From positions 62,001 through 126,000 of the forward strand of contig CALWCA010000003.1 in assembly GCA_944376235.1 (NCBI GenBank): a stretch of DNA of 64,000 nucleotides, written 5' to 3'. The translations under genes were made by a program, and so were the position numbers. Source of the stretch: an uncultured Clostridia bacterium. Lineage in GTDB: Bacteria > Bacillota > Clostridia > Oscillospirales > Feifaniaceae. Under the pieces are notes generated by a model that saw only the letters and a list, made by a program, of their open reading frames with translations, was not told the origin of the DNA and made no database searches. Positions within the stretch are counted from its first letter, which is position 1; the number at the start of each line of letters is the position of its first letter. Positions 8,532 to 19,747 of this stretch are shown one piece after another.

Positions 8532-9581
8532 TTAGCTTGCCAGGACATAACTCCAGATTTCCTCATAGAGCTCGGCGGCACCATCGACCATCTGGAAGAC
8601 CTCGTATTTGGCGAGCTCTTCGGCGGGAGGATTGACGATGGGGTCGTTTCGGATGGATTCATCCTGATTGGCAAGAGCCTCGGAAACGGGGCTGGCCGAA
8701 CCCATATAGTCGGCATTCATCTGCGCCACGTCGGGACGGCACAGGAAGTTGAGGAAGGCTTCTGCATTGGCCTTGTTCTCGGCGTCCTTGAGGATGACGG
8801 CGGCGTCATACCAGACGTTGGTGCCGGCGTCGGGGATGGCATAGGCGAGGGTATCGTCCTGCTCGCGGATGATGCCGATATCGCAGGACCAGATGACAGC
8901 CAGTGCTCCCTCGCGGGCAATCATTTTGTCCTTGACGTCGTCGCCGGTATAGGCCAGAACCAGAGGCTTTTGTTCAAGCAGCTTCTGCTTGGCCTCTTCC
9001 AGCTCGTCGGGATCGGTGGAATTGAGGGAATAGCCCAGGGAGAGCAGTGCCACGCCGATGGAGTCTCTCTCGGAGTCAATCATGAAAATGCGGCGGGCGT
9101 AGTCCTCATCCCAGAGGATGTCCCAGGAATTGACCTCTTCGGTCACCTGCTCGGGATCGTAGGCAATGCAGACGGTGCCCCACATGTAGGGAACGGAGTA
9201 GGCGCCCGTGGGATCGTAGTCGAGGTTTTTGAAGCGCTCGTCGATGCCGGCGGCGTTGGGCACGTTGTTGAAGTCGATTTCAGCAAGCATATCCTCGCGC
9301 AGCATCTTGGAAATCATGTAGTCGGAGGGGATTACCACGTCGTAGGTGTAGCCCGAGCTGTTCTTGAGCTTGAGATACATGTCCTCATTGGTCTCGAAGG
9401 TGTCATACACCACTTCGATGCCGGTCTCCTCCTCAAAGAGCTCGATTACGCCGGGGGCGATGTAGTCACCCCAGTTGTAAATGCGCACGGTCTCCCCGGA
9501 ATCGTCCTGGGAACAGCCGGTCAGGGGGGTGAAGGCGAGCAGGAGAGTGAGCGCCAGGACCAGTGCATAGAGTCGTTTCAT
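8532..9581 (-). CDS. potD: Spermidine/putrescine ABC transporter substrate-binding lipoprotein
   Basis: The extracellular polyamine-binding lipoprotein of a PotABCD importer. It has a signal peptide with lipobox LTGC (lipid-modified Cys23), then a type II periplasmic-binding fold with the PotD hallmarks IYNWGDYIAPGV, YDVVIPSDYMI, YMWGTVCIAYDP and FLNFLCRPDVA. At 349 residues it is full length. I chose ATG 9581 (8-base spacing from GGTGG) over ATG 9593, which touches the Shine-Dalgarno. It is last in the operon, 36 bases after potC. Whether the ligand is spermidine or putrescine cannot be read. Confidence 0.9.
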   Translation of the reverse strand: MKRLYALVLALTLLLAFTPLTGCSQDDSGETVRIYNWGDYIAPGVIELFEEETGIEVVYDTFETNEDMYLKLKNSSGYTYDVVIPSDYMISKMLREDMLAEIDFNNVPNAAGIDERFKNLDYDPTGAYSVPYMWGTVCIAYDPEQVTEEVNSWDILWDEDYARRIFMIDSERDSIGVALLSLGYSLNSTDPDELEEAKQKLLEQKPLVLAYTGDDVKDKMIAREGALAVIWSCDIGIIREQDDTLAYAIPDAGTNVWYDAAVILKDAENKANAEAFLNFLCRPDVAQMNADYMGSASPVSEALANQDESIRNDPIVNPPAEELAKYEVFQMVDGAAELYEEIWSYVLAS

Positions 9582-9617
9582 CAAGTCATCCACCTTTCTT
9601 AATGGGCTGCCCGCAGG

Positions 9618-10427
9618 CTAGCCAATGTTTATCATTTCTCCGCCCTTTTGTCCCGAGCGGAGATTGACGGCAATGAGAAGGGCCAGCACCACCACAAACA
9701 TGATGGTGGACAGGGCGTTGATTTCGGGATTGACGCCGCGCCGCGTCATGGAGTAAATTTCGATGGACAGCGTGGACACGCCGGGGCCCGTGGTGAAAAA
9801 GGAAATGACAAAGTCGTCAATCGACATGGTAATGGCCAGCAAAAAGCCCGTCACCACGCCCGGCATCACCTCAGGCACCACCACCTTGGTGATGGCGGTG
9901 GCCGGCTTCATGCCAAGATCCATGGCCGCATCCAGCAGGTTTGGGTTCATCTGCTTGAGCTTTGGCAGCACCGACATGACCACATAGGGGATGTTGAAGG
10001 CAATGTGGGAGAGCAGCAGGGAGGAAAAGCCCATGCTGTAGCCAACAAAGGTGAAGAGAAGCAGCAGGGCAACGCCGGTGACGATGTCTGGATTGAGCAT
10101 GGGGATGTAGGTCAAATTCAGCAGAACCGACCGGAAGGGCCCCCTGAGGTTGTGCAGCCCGATGGCGGCGGCGGTGCCGATGACGGTGGCAATGGCGGCC
10201 GAGAGCAGGGCCAGCAGCAGCGTGGTGCCCAGTGCCGAGATGATGCGGTCGTTTTGAAGGAGCGAGGCATACCACTTGAGAGAGAAGCCGCCCCAGCTGC
10301 TGCGCAGCTTGGACTCGTTGAAGGAGAGCGCGATGAGCACGGCAATGGGGGCATACAAAAACAAAAAGATGAAGGCGGCATAGACCCCGCTCGTCACTCT
10401 CATAAGCCTGCTTTTCCGACGGTTCAC
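9618..10427 (-). CDS. potC: Spermidine/putrescine ABC transporter permease PotC
   Basis: Inner-membrane permease subunit with about six transmembrane helices, 269 residues. The EAA loop that contacts the ATPase is visible as AAMDLGMKPATAITKVVVPE with the PG turn after it. The start is GTG 10427, overlapping the potB stop as GTGA, so the two are translationally coupled. It pairs with PotB to form the channel. Confidence 0.9.
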   Translation of the reverse strand: MNRRKSRLMRVTSGVYAAFIFLFLYAPIAVLIALSFNESKLRSSWGGFSLKWYASLLQNDRIISALGTTLLLALLSAAIATVIGTAAAIGLHNLRGPFRSVLLNLTYIPMLNPDIVTGVALLLLFTFVGYSMGFSSLLLSHIAFNIPYVVMSVLPKLKQMNPNLLDAAMDLGMKPATAITKVVVPEVMPGVVTGFLLAITMSIDDFVISFFTTGPGVSTLSIEIYSMTRRGVNPEINALSTIMFVVVLALLIAVNLRSGQKGGEMINIG

Positions 10428-11248
10428 AGCGACACCTCCTCGGAATCCTTTTCACGGGTAAGCGCCACAAGGCCAAAGACAAAAATCATGATGATGACAG
10501 ACATGGCCGAGCCAAACCCCTTGTCGTCGACCAGCTTGAACTGCTTTTCAATGATGTCGCCGATGAGCGCCGTGGAGGAGCCGCCCAAAAGCCGGGAGAT
10601 GACAAAGGTTGTCACCGAGGGCATAAAGACCATATTGATTCCCGAGAGGATGGCCGGCTTTGAGAGAGGCAGCGTGACGCGGGTAAAGGTCTGCCAGGGG
10701 GAGGCGCCCAAATCGTCTGAGGCGTTGAGCAGCGAGGGGTCGAGCTTAATGAGGGTGTTGTAAATGGGCAGAATCATAAAGGGCAGGAAGTTGTAGACCA
10801 TGCCCAAAATGACGGCCTTTTCGGTATACATGATCTGCAGCGCCGGAAGCCCCAGCTTGGAGAGCAGCGTATTGATGATTCCGTTTGTCTCGAGCAGCGA
10901 CATCCAGGCATAGGTGCGCAGCAGGAAATTCATCCACATGGGCAAGATAAAAAGAAGCGAGAGAAAAGCCCGCAGCCTCGGCTTGAGGCTGGCCAGGATG
11001 TAGGCCATTGGGTAGCCGAGCAAAAGACACAAAAGCGTGGCAATCCCGGCAATTCGAAAGGAATTTCCCAGCACTTTCATATACTGCGGGTTGGAAAAGT
11101 CAAAAAAACGGGTAAAATTCTCAAGGGTGAACGAGACCGAACCGCCGTCGCTGGCCGTGAGGCTGTAGAACAAAATCAGCAGCAGGGGAGCGAGAAAAAA
11201 GGTGAAGGCATAGACGACATAGGAATAGGTAATCCCTTTGTATTTCAT
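10424..11248 (-). CDS. potB: Spermidine/putrescine ABC transporter permease PotB
   Basis: First permease of the pot operon, 274 residues, about six transmembrane helices. The EAA-type loop reads [19 protein letters not shown] followed by LSKPAILSG. The ATG overlaps the potA stop as ATGA, so coupling with the ATPase gene is expected. The N-terminal segment [20 protein letters not shown] is a first membrane helix. Confidence 0.9.
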   Translation of the reverse strand: MKYKGITYSYVVYAFTFFLAPLLLILFYSLTASDGGSVSFTLENFTRFFDFSNPQYMKVLGNSFRIAGIATLLCLLLGYPMAYILASLKPRLRAFLSLLFILPMWMNFLLRTYAWMSLLETNGIINTLLSKLGLPALQIMYTEKAVILGMVYNFLPFMILPIYNTLIKLDPSLLNASDDLGASPWQTFTRVTLPLSKPAILSGINMVFMPSVTTFVISRLLGGSSTALIGDIIEKQFKLVDDKGFGSAMSVIIMIFVFGLVALTREKDSEEVSL

Positions 11249-12354
11249 TTCTCCTCCTCCTCTTCAGGGGGGAGAAGCTCCTCCTCCGGGTCGTCGGGGT
11301 AGGCGTCGTCGTTGTCAAATTCCTTCATGATATGGATGGCGTCGGGTTCAAGGTAAAGCCCGATGGTGTCGCCGGGCTGCGCATAGTGAATGGAGTGGGC
11401 CGTCCAGGTGTAGTCCCCCTGCTCCACCTCAATGGAGAAATTGGCCCCCATGAAAACACAGGACTTGACAACGCCCACGATGTTGCCCTCTTCGGGGCGG
11501 CAGAGCTTGAGGTCCTCGGGGCGGATGACCACCTCGATGGGCTCCCGCTTGGCGAACCCCTTGTCCACACACTGGTAGACACGGCCGTTAAATTCCACCC
11601 GGTAGTCTTCCAGCATGATGCCGTCAAGCTGGTTGGATTCGCCGATAAAGTCGGCCACGAAGGCGTTGACCGGCTCGTTGTAGACGCTTTCCGGCGAGCC
11701 GATCTGCTGAATGTGGCCCTTGTTCATGACCACGATGGTGTCCGACATGGTCAGCGCCTCCTCCTGGTCGTGGGTCACATAAATAAAAGTGATGTCTGCC
11801 TGCTGCTGGATGCGCTTGAGCTCAATCTGCATGGCCTTGCGCAGCTTGAGGTCAAGGGCGCCCAAGGGCTCGTCGAGCAGCAGCACGTCGGGCTCGTTGG
11901 CCAGGGCTCTGGCAATGGCAACGCGCTGCTGCTGTCCGCCGGACAGGGCGGTGACGCCGCGCTTTTCGAAGCCGACCAGATTGACGAGCTCGAGCATCTC
12001 GAGCACCTTGGCTCTTATTTTGGCCTCGGGCAGCTTCTTGATTCGAAGCCCAAAGGCCACGTTTTCATAGACGTTGAGAAAGGGGAACAGCGCATATTTT
12101 TGAAAGACGGTGTTGAGATGCCGCTTGTAGGGCGGAACGTTCGTGATATTTTTGCCGTCAAAAAAGACGCTGCCCGAATCGGGATACAAAAACCCTCCGA
12201 TGATGCGGAGCGTTGTCGTTTTTCCACAGCCCGAAGGGCCAAGCAGCGTAATAAATTCACCGTCTTTGATTTTCAGGTTGATGTGATCAAGGACAATATC
12301 ACCGTCAAAGCTTTTCGTCACATTGACAAGCTCAATGATATTGTTGTTTGCCAT
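11245..12354 (-). CDS. potA: Spermidine/putrescine ABC transporter ATPase PotA
   Basis: Cytosolic ATPase that powers polyamine uptake. The 369-residue protein has Walker [10 protein letters not shown] (about residues 40-48), the Q-loop in [11 protein letters not shown], signature [15 protein letters not shown], Walker [13 protein letters not shown] and the switch His in YVTHDQ. A TOBE-type regulatory domain follows (about 240-350), and the C-terminus is an unusual acidic tail of Asp/Glu/Pro. The ATG at 12354 is preceded by AGGAAGGATAAGGAA. It is the first gene of potABCD, with a near-consensus promoter about 70-100 bases upstream. Confidence 0.95.
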   Translation of the reverse strand: MANNNIIELVNVTKSFDGDIVLDHINLKIKDGEFITLLGPSGCGKTTTLRIIGGFLYPDSGSVFFDGKNITNVPPYKRHLNTVFQKYALFPFLNVYENVAFGLRIKKLPEAKIRAKVLEMLELVNLVGFEKRGVTALSGGQQQRVAIARALANEPDVLLLDEPLGALDLKLRKAMQIELKRIQQQADITFIYVTHDQEEALTMSDTIVVMNKGHIQQIGSPESVYNEPVNAFVADFIGESNQLDGIMLEDYRVEFNGRVYQCVDKGFAKREPIEVVIRPEDLKLCRPEEGNIVGVVKSCVFMGANFSIEVEQGDYTWTAHSIHYAQPGDTIGLYLEPDAIHIMKEFDNDDAYPDDPEEELLPPEEEEEK

Positions 12355-12424
12355 TTCCTTATCCTTCCTCCCCTCGGCGCGCCCAAAGTGCGGTTTTTGG
12401 ACAAATCCGCAAGACGCAAGATAT

Positions 12425-12453
12425 AATATACAGGGTGCTATCAGAAAAGTCAA
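12425..12453 (-). promoter_or_regulatory. Sigma-A promoter of potABCD
   Basis: On the minus strand TTGACT (12453-12448) and TATATT (12430-12425) are separated by exactly 17 bp. It lies between the stop of the pseudouridine synthase gene and potA, so the pot operon has its own promoter. Confidence 0.8.
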
Positions 12454-12469
12454 TGTTTTTGGGAAAAAA

Positions 12470-13414
12470 TCATGAAAATGAATCAAAAACTTCTGTTTGA
12501 GCCGAAAAAAACTGCTTTTTATCCAGATAACTCAGGATTCCTTTGTATTCCTTAAACTCAAACCGGATTTGATAGGCACATAAGGCCTGGTAGCGAGGGC
12601 TCTGTCCGCGCCCCGTTTTTCCATACTTCCCGTCGCCGTACAACGGGTGCCCGATGGAGGAGAAATGGGCCCTGATTTGGTGGGTGCGCCCTGTGACAAG
12701 GTCGATTTCCACCAGCGAAAGCCCGTGTCCGCTGCGCAGCACCCGATACCTGGTTACAATGGACTTGGCGCCCGGGGCGGGATGACGCAGCACCGTGACG
12801 CGGGCGGCCTCCCTGTCGCGCACGAGGTAGCCGGTCAGCGTGGCCTCGGGCGGCTGTGGGGTGCCGCACACCAGAGCCAGATAAGTCTTCTTCATCTGAC
12901 GCGTTTTGATGATCTCGTTGAGGTCGCGCAGGGCGGCGGCGTTTTTTGCCGCGACAACAAGGCCCGCCGTATTGCGGTCGAGCCGGTTGCACAGGGCGGG
13001 GGAAAAGGAGTTTTCCCGCGCGGGGTCGTATTCGCCCTTTTGATAGAGATGGGCCTGAATTTGGGCGATGAGCGTATGATAGCTCTCCTTGTCGTCGCTG
13101 TGCACAAGAAGCCCTGCAGGCTTATCCACAACGAGCAGGTTGTCGTCCTCATAGACCACCTGCAGGTTGGGCGTGATTTTCAAGGGGGCGGTCTGCTGCT
13201 CGCGCACTTCCAGCAGCTCGTCGTTGATATAGAGCTGCAAAAGATCGCCTTCGCACAGCCGGTCGTCTGCATGGGCACGCGCGCCGTTTTTCTTGATTCT
13301 TTTCAGGCGCAGGTATTTGTAGAGCAGCGAGGCGGGAAGGGAAGGGAAAGCCTTGGAGAGGAATTTGTCCAGCCGCTGCCCCGCGTCGTTGGGCCCGATG
13401 AGAAGCTCTTTCAT
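12470..13414 (-). CDS. RluA/RluD family pseudouridine synthase
   Basis: Converts specific uridines in rRNA or tRNA to pseudouridine. The 314-residue protein has an N-terminal S4 RNA-binding domain (about 13-75, [27 protein letters not shown]), then the catalytic domain with [11 protein letters not shown] and the active-site motif [12 protein letters not shown], which holds the catalytic Asp. [22 protein letters not shown] is the family's C-terminal signature. The ATG has AAAGGGGG upstream. Several RluA-family paralogues are usual in Firmicutes, so the target site (RluC, RluD or other) is not assigned. Confidence 0.9.
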   Translation of the reverse strand: MKELLIGPNDAGQRLDKFLSKAFPSLPASLLYKYLRLKRIKKNGARAHADDRLCEGDLLQLYINDELLEVREQQTAPLKITPNLQVVYEDDNLLVVDKPAGLLVHSDDKESYHTLIAQIQAHLYQKGEYDPARENSFSPALCNRLDRNTAGLVVAAKNAAALRDLNEIIKTRQMKKTYLALVCGTPQPPEATLTGYLVRDREAARVTVLRHPAPGAKSIVTRYRVLRSGHGLSLVEIDLVTGRTHQIRAHFSSIGHPLYGDGKYGKTGRGQSPRYQALCAYQIRFEFKEYKGILSYLDKKQFFSAQTEVFDSFS

Positions 13415-13438
13415 GCGCAGTCCCCCTTTCTACAGCAC

Positions 13439-13447
13439 AGTATAGCA
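13439..13447 (-). promoter_or_regulatory. Extended -10 promoter for the pseudouridine synthase gene
   Basis: On the minus strand TGC directly precedes TATACT (13444-13439), an extended -10 element; a clear -35 is lacking. It sits 25 bases before the ATG. The divergent pyrE has its own TATAAT at 13510-13515 with a poor -35. Confidence 0.5.
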
Positions 13448-13586
13448 TCACAAAGGGAAAAAAGAAAGAATCTTCTGAAAAACCTATTTCCTCTTTGGCA
13501 AAAATCATGTATAATAAACTGATTGACGGCCTGCCCCTTGTTGCTGCGGCAGACGTCGATGATTTGTATGACAGGGGGAATCGCCA

Positions 13587-14168
13587 ATGTTGACACAAGA
13601 GCAGGTTATTTCCATATTAAAAGAGGCGGGCGCTTTTCTGGAGGGGCATTTTCTGCTGACCTCAGGGCGCCACAGCGACAGGTATCTCCAGTGCGCCAAG
13701 GTGTTTCAGGATGCGCGGTATGCGCAGCCGCTCTGCGAGCAGGTGGCATCTCATTTTCGCGACTGTGGGGTGGACGTTGTGATCGGCCCTGCCATGGGCG
13801 CAGTGCAGATGGCCTATGAGGTGGCGCGCTGCCTGTCCTGCCGCAACTTTTTCACCGAACGGGAGGACGGTGTCATGACGCTGCGGCGCGGATTTGCCGT
13901 GACGCCCGGCATGAAGGTGCTTGTGGTGGAGGACGTCGTGACGACGGGAGGCTCCGCCAAGGAGGTCATTGAGCTGGCCCGTGCCGCCGGGGGGACCATT
14001 GTGGGCGTGGGCGCGATTGTAGACCGCACGGGCGGCAAAATGGACTTTGGCGTGCCCTTCCATGCGGCGCTCTCCATGGAAGTGGCCTCCTACGAGCCCG
14101 AGCAGTGCCCCATCTGCAAAACGGGAGCGCCCCTGGTCAAGCCCGGAAGCAGAAAGCTGACCAAATAG
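13587..14168 (+). CDS. pyrE: Orotate phosphoribosyltransferase
   Basis: Couples orotate to PRPP to give OMP in pyrimidine synthesis. At 193 residues it has the expected length. The PRPP-binding motif is VLVVEDVVTTGGSAKE (about 111-126), with the flexible-loop region FFTEREDGVMTLRRGF before it and LTSGRHSDRYLQCAKV near the start. ATG 13587 has AGGGGGA upstream. The C-terminus carries CPICK, common in clostridial PyrE. radC starts 5 bases after its stop, so they are co-transcribed. Confidence 0.95.
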   Translation: MLTQEQVISILKEAGAFLEGHFLLTSGRHSDRYLQCAKVFQDARYAQPLCEQVASHFRDCGVDVVIGPAMGAVQMAYEVARCLSCRNFFTEREDGVMTLRRGFAVTPGMKVLVVEDVVTTGGSAKEVIELARAAGGTIVGVGAIVDRTGGKMDFGVPFHAALSMEVASYEPEQCPICKTGAPLVKPGSRKLTK

Positions 14169-14172
14169 TGCC

Positions 14173-14856
14173 ATGGAAGAGAATGTGCACGCCCGGCACA
14201 GGCAGCGTTTGAAAAAGCGCATGATGGAGCAGGGGCCCGAGAGCTTTGAGCCTCATGTGCTGCTTGAGCTGCTGCTGACCTATGCCATTGCCAGACGCGA
14301 CACCAACGAGATCGCCCACCGCCTCATTGCGCGCTTCGGGACGCTTCGGGGAGTGTTCGATGCAGATTTGACCGAGCTGTGCAAGGTGGACGGGATTGGA
14401 GAGCACTCAGCCCTTCTTCTCAAGCTCATTCCAGAGCTGACGCGCCGCTATTTCGACGATGAGAGCAAACGCATCACACAGCTGATTTCCACGGAGGACG
14501 TTCGCCGCTATGTGATGCCCAAGTTTATCGGCGCACGCAACGAGATGCTGATGCTTGTCTTTTTGGGCAACAAAAATCAGGTTTTGGCGGGAGAATTTCT
14601 GCAGGAGGGCAGCATCAACACGGTGGCGGTCAACCTGCGGCAGATCGTGGAACGCATCATGGCGCTGCGCGCCACGGGCGTTGTGGTGGCGCACAATCAT
14701 CCCGGCGGCTTTGCCATCCCGTCGAGCGAGGATGTTTCGGTGACACGCATGCTCAAGGGAGTGCTTGATCCGCTTGGCGTCAAGCTGCTCGACCATATTG
14801 TCGTGGCGGATGACGACTGCGTCAGTATGCGCGAGAGCGAAATGCTGGAAGGATAG
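14173..14856 (+). CDS. radC: RadC family JAB/MPN+ protein
   Basis: A 227-residue RadC. The N-terminal part is a helix-hairpin-helix-like region (LTELCKVDGIGEHSALLLKL). The C-terminal JAMM metalloprotease-like domain is intact: AHNHPGG with His174 and His176, then the Ser and Asp of SSED complete the zinc site. RadC's old role in DNA repair is disputed and its true substrate is unknown, although the position between pyrE and uvrBA keeps it in a repair context. Confidence 0.9.
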   Translation: MEENVHARHRQRLKKRMMEQGPESFEPHVLLELLLTYAIARRDTNEIAHRLIARFGTLRGVFDADLTELCKVDGIGEHSALLLKLIPELTRRYFDDESKRITQLISTEDVRRYVMPKFIGARNEMLMLVFLGNKNQVLAGEFLQEGSINTVAVNLRQIVERIMALRATGVVVAHNHPGGFAIPSSEDVSVTRMLKGVLDPLGVKLLDHIVVADDDCVSMRESEMLEG

Positions 14857-14895
14857 CCCCGTTTGAAACAGGAAAAGTGTAAGGAGAAAAGCGAT

Positions 14896-16893
14896 TTGGC
14901 AAATTTTCAGGTGGTATCGGAATATCGGCCCTCGGGCGACCAGCCAAAGGCCATCGAGGCCCTGGCGGAGGGCGTGCTGCGCGGAGACCATGCACAGACG
15001 CTGCTGGGTGTGACGGGCTCGGGAAAGACCTACACCATGGCAAACATCATTGAAAAGGTGGGCAGGCCTACCCTGGTGCTTGCCCACAACAAGACGCTGG
15101 CAGCCCAGCTCTGCAGCGAATTCCGCGAGTTTTTCCCCCACAATGCGGTGGAGTATTTCGTCTCCTACTACGACTACTATCAGCCGGAGTCCTATATTCC
15201 CGCGACCGACACCTTTATTGAAAAGGATTCCTCCATCAACGAGGAGCTCGACAAGCTGCGGCACTCCGCCACGGCGGCCCTCTTTGAGCGCCGGGACGTC
15301 ATCATCGTGGCGTCGGTGTCCTGCATTTACGGCCTGGGCGACCCCAAGGAGTATACCGAGCTGGCCGTGACGCTGCGCGAGGGCCAGAAGATCGGGCGCG
15401 ACGAGGTGCTGCGCCGCCTGGTGGGCATCCAATACGAGAGAAACGACGTCAATCTCACCCGAAACAAGTTCCGGGTGAGAGGCGACGTGCTGGAAATTTT
15501 CCCGGCCGACCAGAGCGAGCACCTGCTGCGCGTGGAGTTTTGGGGAGACGAGATCGAGCGCCTGTCCGAAATCAACCCCGTCACGGGGGAGGTGGTTGGC
15601 CATCCCAAGTTCACCATCGTCTTTCCGGCCTCGCACTATGTCGTGTCCAAGGAGAAGCTCGAGCCCTCAATCCGGGAAATCGAGCGCGAGCTGGCCGAGC
15701 GGGTGGAGTATTTTAAGAAAAACGGGAAGCTGCTGGAGGCCCAGCGCATCGAGCAGCGCACGAGATACGATGTGGAGATGCTGCGCGAGATTGGCTTTTG
15801 CTCCGGCATTGAAAACTATTCGAGAATCCTGCTGGGCAGGGAGCCGGGCGCCACGCCCTATACGCTGCTCGACTATATGCCAAAGGACTACCTGATGTTT
15901 GTGGACGAGTCCCACGTCATGCTGCCGCAGGTGCGCGGCATGTACGGAGGCGACCACTCACGCAAGGTATCGCTGGTGGACTATGGCTTTCGGCTGCCAT
16001 CGGCCTTTGACAACCGGCCGCTGAACTTTGAGGAGTTTGAGAGCCGAATCAACCAGGTGATTTTCGTCTCGGCCACGCCGGGGCAGTATGAAAGGGAGCA
16101 CTCCACGCAGATTGTGGAGCAGGTCATCCGCCCCACGGGCCTGCTCGACCCCAGGGTCGAGGTGCGCCCCGTGACGGGGCAGATTGACGACCTGGTCAGC
16201 GAAATCAACAAGCGCAGCCAGAAAAACGAGCGGGTGCTCATCACCACGCTGACCAAAAAGATGGCTGAGGATCTGACCTCGTATTTTGAAAATCTGGGCA
16301 TCAGGGTGCGCTATATGCACCACGACGTCGAAACCATCGAGCGCATGGAAATCATCCGCAAGCTGCGGCTGGGGGAGTTTGACGTGCTGGTGGGCATCAA
16401 CCTTCTGCGCGAGGGGCTGGACATTCCCGAGGTTTCGCTCGTCGCCATTCTCGACGCCGACAAGGAGGGCTTTTTGCGCGGGGCGACCAGCCTCATCCAA
16501 ACCATCGGGCGCGCCGCGCGCAATGCCGACGGCATGGTCATCATGTATGCCGACCGCATCACCGATTCCATGCGGGTGGCAATAGACGAGACCAACCGCC
16601 GCAGGGCCATCCAGTCGGACTACAACGAGCGGCACGGCATCGTGCCCAAGACCATCATCAAGGGCGTGCGCGACGTTATTGAGATCTCCTCCAAGGTGGA
16701 GACAGACCCCGGTAAGCTGAAATTCATGAGCAGGAAGGAGCGCGAACAGCTCATCGATAAGCTGACAAAAGAGATGAAGCAGGCGGCCAAGCTGTTGGAA
16801 TTTGAGCATGCGGCCTATCTGCGTGACAAAATCGAGGAAATTCGCGCACAAAAGGAAGAAGTAGCGTTCGGGAGGCATCGCAAACGTGACTGA
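14896..16893 (+). CDS. uvrB: UvrABC excision nuclease subunit B
   Basis: The helicase-like damage-verification subunit of nucleotide excision repair. It starts [17 protein letters not shown] from TTG 14896, with AAGGAG 9 bases upstream; a frame extension to 14863 lacks that support. Landmarks are Walker [13 protein letters not shown], the beta-hairpin [12 protein letters not shown], the DEXH-type FVDESHV, helicase motif [10 protein letters not shown] and a C-terminal UvrC-binding UVR motif ([17 protein letters not shown]). At 665 residues it matches the family. Its end overlaps the uvrA start by 8 bases. Confidence 0.97.
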   Translation: MANFQVVSEYRPSGDQPKAIEALAEGVLRGDHAQTLLGVTGSGKTYTMANIIEKVGRPTLVLAHNKTLAAQLCSEFREFFPHNAVEYFVSYYDYYQPESYIPATDTFIEKDSSINEELDKLRHSATAALFERRDVIIVASVSCIYGLGDPKEYTELAVTLREGQKIGRDEVLRRLVGIQYERNDVNLTRNKFRVRGDVLEIFPADQSEHLLRVEFWGDEIERLSEINPVTGEVVGHPKFTIVFPASHYVVSKEKLEPSIREIERELAERVEYFKKNGKLLEAQRIEQRTRYDVEMLREIGFCSGIENYSRILLGREPGATPYTLLDYMPKDYLMFVDESHVMLPQVRGMYGGDHSRKVSLVDYGFRLPSAFDNRPLNFEEFESRINQVIFVSATPGQYEREHSTQIVEQVIRPTGLLDPRVEVRPVTGQIDDLVSEINKRSQKNERVLITTLTKKMAEDLTSYFENLGIRVRYMHHDVETIERMEIIRKLRLGEFDVLVGINLLREGLDIPEVSLVAILDADKEGFLRGATSLIQTIGRAARNADGMVIMYADRITDSMRVAIDETNRRRAIQSDYNERHGIVPKTIIKGVRDVIEISSKVETDPGKLKFMSRKEREQLIDKLTKEMKQAAKLLEFEHAAYLRDKIEEIRAQKEEVAFGRHRKRD

Positions 16894-19747
16894 CCAAATC
16901 GTGATTCGGGGCGCTCGCGCCCACAACCTAAAAAATATCAGTTTGAGTATTCCGCGTGACAAGCTGGTGGTGGTGACCGGGCTTTCGGGCTCGGGAAAAT
17001 CCTCGCTGGCCTTTGACACGCTGTATGCCGAGGGGCAGCGGCGGTATGTGGAGTCGCTGTCGTCCTATGCCAGGCAGTTTTTGGGGCAGATGGACAAGCC
17101 GGATGTCGACGAGATTGTCGGCCTGTCCCCGGCCATTTCCATCGACCAGAAGACCACCTCCAAAAACCCCCGCTCCACCGTGGGCACCGTGACCGAGATT
17201 TACGACTATCTGCGTCTGCTGTATGCCAACATCGGCGTGCCGCACTGCCCCGTGTGCGGCAGGGAGATTACGCAGCAGACCGTCGACCAGATTGTCGACG
17301 CCGTGCTGGAGCTTCCGCAGGGAAAGCGCATTCAGGTGCTCTCGCCGGTCGTGCGCCAGCGCAAGGGGGAGCATCAGAAGGTTCTGGAGGACGCCAGAAA
17401 GCAGGGGTTTGTGCGCGCCAGGGTCGACGGGGAGGTGCTCGACCTCTCGGAGGAAATCAAGCTCAAAAAGAGCTTTAAGCACTCCATTGACATCGTGGTC
17501 GACCGCCTTGTCATCGAGCCCGACATGCGCTCGCGCCTGGCCGACTCCATCGAGACGGCCTCGGCCCTCTCGGGAGGGCTTTGCACCATTGACGTGCAGG
17601 GAGAGCAGGAGATGCTCTTTTCGCAGAGCTATGCCTGCCCCGACCACGGCGTAAGCATTGAGGAGCTCACGCCGCGCATGTTTTCCTTCAACAACCCCTA
17701 CGGCGCCTGCCCCACCTGCACCGGCCTTGGCACCCAGCTCAAGCTCGACCCCGATCTCATTGTGCCGGACAAGAGCCTGAGCGTAAGAGAGGGGGCCATC
17801 AAGGCCTCGGGCTGGAACTTTATCTATGGCGGCACCATCGCCCAGATGTACTACGAGGGACTTGCCGCCCACTACGGGTTTTCGCTTGACACCCCCTTCG
17901 GGGAGCTGCCGCAGCAGGCAAAAGACGTGCTGCTCTATGGAACAAAGGGCGAAAAAATCAAAATGAAGCGGGTCAACGAATACGGGAGCGGGGAGTATTA
18001 CACCGACTTTGAGGGCATCGCCAACAACCTTCAGCGCCGCTACAGCGAGACCAACTCGGAGTTTATCCGCTCGGAAATCCGCACCTCCATGAGCTCCAAC
18101 ATCTGCCCCGACTGCCACGGCAAACGCCTCAACCCCGTGGTGCTGGCCGTGACGGTGGGCGGTGTGAATATCATCGACTTTACGGAAATGTCCATCACGC
18201 AGGAGCTGGAATTTCTCGACAGGCTGGAGCTCTCGCCCACACAGGAGCTCATTGCACGCCAGATTTTGAAGGAAATTCGCGAGCGCCTGCAGTTTCTGCA
18301 AAACGTGGGGCTGGAATACCTCACGCTGTCGCGGGCGGCGGCCACGCTGTCGGGCGGGGAGAGCCAGAGGATCCGTCTGGCCACGCAGATCGGCTCTTCG
18401 CTCATGGGCGTGCTCTATATTCTCGACGAGCCCTCCATCGGCCTGCATCAAAGAGACAACCGCAAGCTGCTCGAGGCGCTCAAGCGCCTGCGGGACCTGG
18501 GCAATACCCTCATCGTGGTCGAGCACGACGAGGAGACCATGCTCGAGGCCGACCACATCATCGACATCGGCCCCGGCGCCGGCATCCACGGCGGCTATGT
18601 GGTGGCGCAGGGCACGGCGCAGCAGATCATGCAGTGCAAGGAGTCAATTACGGGGCAGTACCTGAGCGGCGCAAAGCGTATCCCCGTTCCGGCTCACAGA
18701 AGGAGCGGCAACGGGCACGAGCTCGTCATCAAAAAGCCAAAGGCCAACAACCTGAAGGGTATGGACGTCAAAATCCCTCTTGGCACCTTCACCTGTGTCA
18801 CGGGGGTTTCGGGTTCGGGGAAATCGTCGCTCATCAACGAGGTCTTGTATAAGACGCTGGCCGTCAGGCTCAACGGGGCCCGCTTTCCGGCCGGAGAGGT
18901 GGAGGCAATCGAGGGGCTTGAGCACCTGGACAAGATCATCGCCATCGATCAGTCGCCCATCGGGCGCACCCCCCGCTCCAACCCCGCCACCTACACGGGG
19001 CTGTTCACCGATGTGAGAAACGTCTTTGCCTCGACAAACGAGGCAAAAATGCGCGGCTTTGCGCCGGGGCGCTTTTCCTTCAACGTCAAGGGGGGCCGGT
19101 GTGAGTTCTGCGAGGGCGACGGAATCATCAAAATCGAAATGCACTTTCTGCCCGACGTCTACGTCCCGTGTGACGTGTGCAAGGGCAGGCGCTACAACCG
19201 CGAGACGCTGGAGGTCAGATACAAGGGAAAGAACATCGCAGACGTGCTGGACATGACGGTGGAGGAGGGCATGGCCTTTTTTGAAAACTACCCTCGCATC
19301 CGCCGCAAGCTGCAGACGCTGTATGACGTGGGGCTGGGCTATATCAAAATCGGCCAGCCCTCTACCCAGCTCTCGGGCGGCGAGGCGCAGCGCGTCAAGC
19401 TGGCGACCGAGCTGTCGCGCCGCTCCACGGGACGCACGATTTATGTGCTCGACGAGCCCACCACCGGCCTGCACACGGCCGACGTCCACAAGCTCATCGA
19501 GGTGCTGCAGACCTTCGTGGAGGAGGGCAACACCGTGGTGGTCATCGAGCACAATCTCGACATGATCAAAAGCGCCGACTATATCATCGACCTGGGGCCG
19601 GAAGGCGGCGACCGGGGCGGCAGGCTGGTGGCCTGCGGCACGCCAGAGCAGGTGGCCGCCAACAAGAAATCCTACACGGGAGCCTATCTGACAAAAATTC
19701 TGGAAAGAGATAGGGCATATGAGGAGGCGGCATGTTCGGATACCTGA
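16886..19747 (+). CDS. uvrA: UvrABC excision nuclease subunit A
   Basis: Damage-recognition ATPase of nucleotide excision repair, 953 residues. Two ABC ATPase halves are present: Walker [14 protein letters not shown] and [13 protein letters not shown], signatures [12 protein letters not shown] and [12 protein letters not shown]. Zinc-binding Cys pairs are visible as CPVCG, CPDCHG and CEFCEGD with CDVCKG. GTG 16886 has GGGAGG upstream and overlaps uvrB. The final 16 bases overlap the start of the DUF5685 gene, suggesting that gene is translated from the same message. Confidence 0.97.
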   Translation: MTDQIVIRGARAHNLKNISLSIPRDKLVVVTGLSGSGKSSLAFDTLYAEGQRRYVESLSSYARQFLGQMDKPDVDEIVGLSPAISIDQKTTSKNPRSTVGTVTEIYDYLRLLYANIGVPHCPVCGREITQQTVDQIVDAVLELPQGKRIQVLSPVVRQRKGEHQKVLEDARKQGFVRARVDGEVLDLSEEIKLKKSFKHSIDIVVDRLVIEPDMRSRLADSIETASALSGGLCTIDVQGEQEMLFSQSYACPDHGVSIEELTPRMFSFNNPYGACPTCTGLGTQLKLDPDLIVPDKSLSVREGAIKASGWNFIYGGTIAQMYYEGLAAHYGFSLDTPFGELPQQAKDVLLYGTKGEKIKMKRVNEYGSGEYYTDFEGIANNLQRRYSETNSEFIRSEIRTSMSSNICPDCHGKRLNPVVLAVTVGGVNIIDFTEMSITQELEFLDRLELSPTQELIARQILKEIRERLQFLQNVGLEYLTLSRAAATLSGGESQRIRLATQIGSSLMGVLYILDEPSIGLHQRDNRKLLEALKRLRDLGNTLIVVEHDEETMLEADHIIDIGPGAGIHGGYVVAQGTAQQIMQCKESITGQYLSGAKRIPVPAHRRSGNGHELVIKKPKANNLKGMDVKIPLGTFTCVTGVSGSGKSSLINEVLYKTLAVRLNGARFPAGEVEAIEGLEHLDKIIAIDQSPIGRTPRSNPATYTGLFTDVRNVFASTNEAKMRGFAPGRFSFNVKGGRCEFCEGDGIIKIEMHFLPDVYVPCDVCKGRRYNRETLEVRYKGKNIADVLDMTVEEGMAFFENYPRIRRKLQTLYDVGLGYIKIGQPSTQLSGGEAQRVKLATELSRRSTGRTIYVLDEPTTGLHTADVHKLIEVLQTFVEEGNTVVVIEHNLDMIKSADYIIDLGPEGGDRGGRLVACGTPEQVAANKKSYTGAYLTKILERDRAYEEAACSDT

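Noticed and set aside
8454-9602. 382-codon plus-strand frame over potD
   Set aside because: Antisense shadow of a clear PotD lipoprotein; no family match and no start signals.
16928-18589. 553-codon open frame antisense to uvrA
   Set aside because: GC-rich codon bias of uvrA produces long stop-free frames on the other strand. There is no ribosome binding site and the translation is rich in His, Leu and Gln with no domain.
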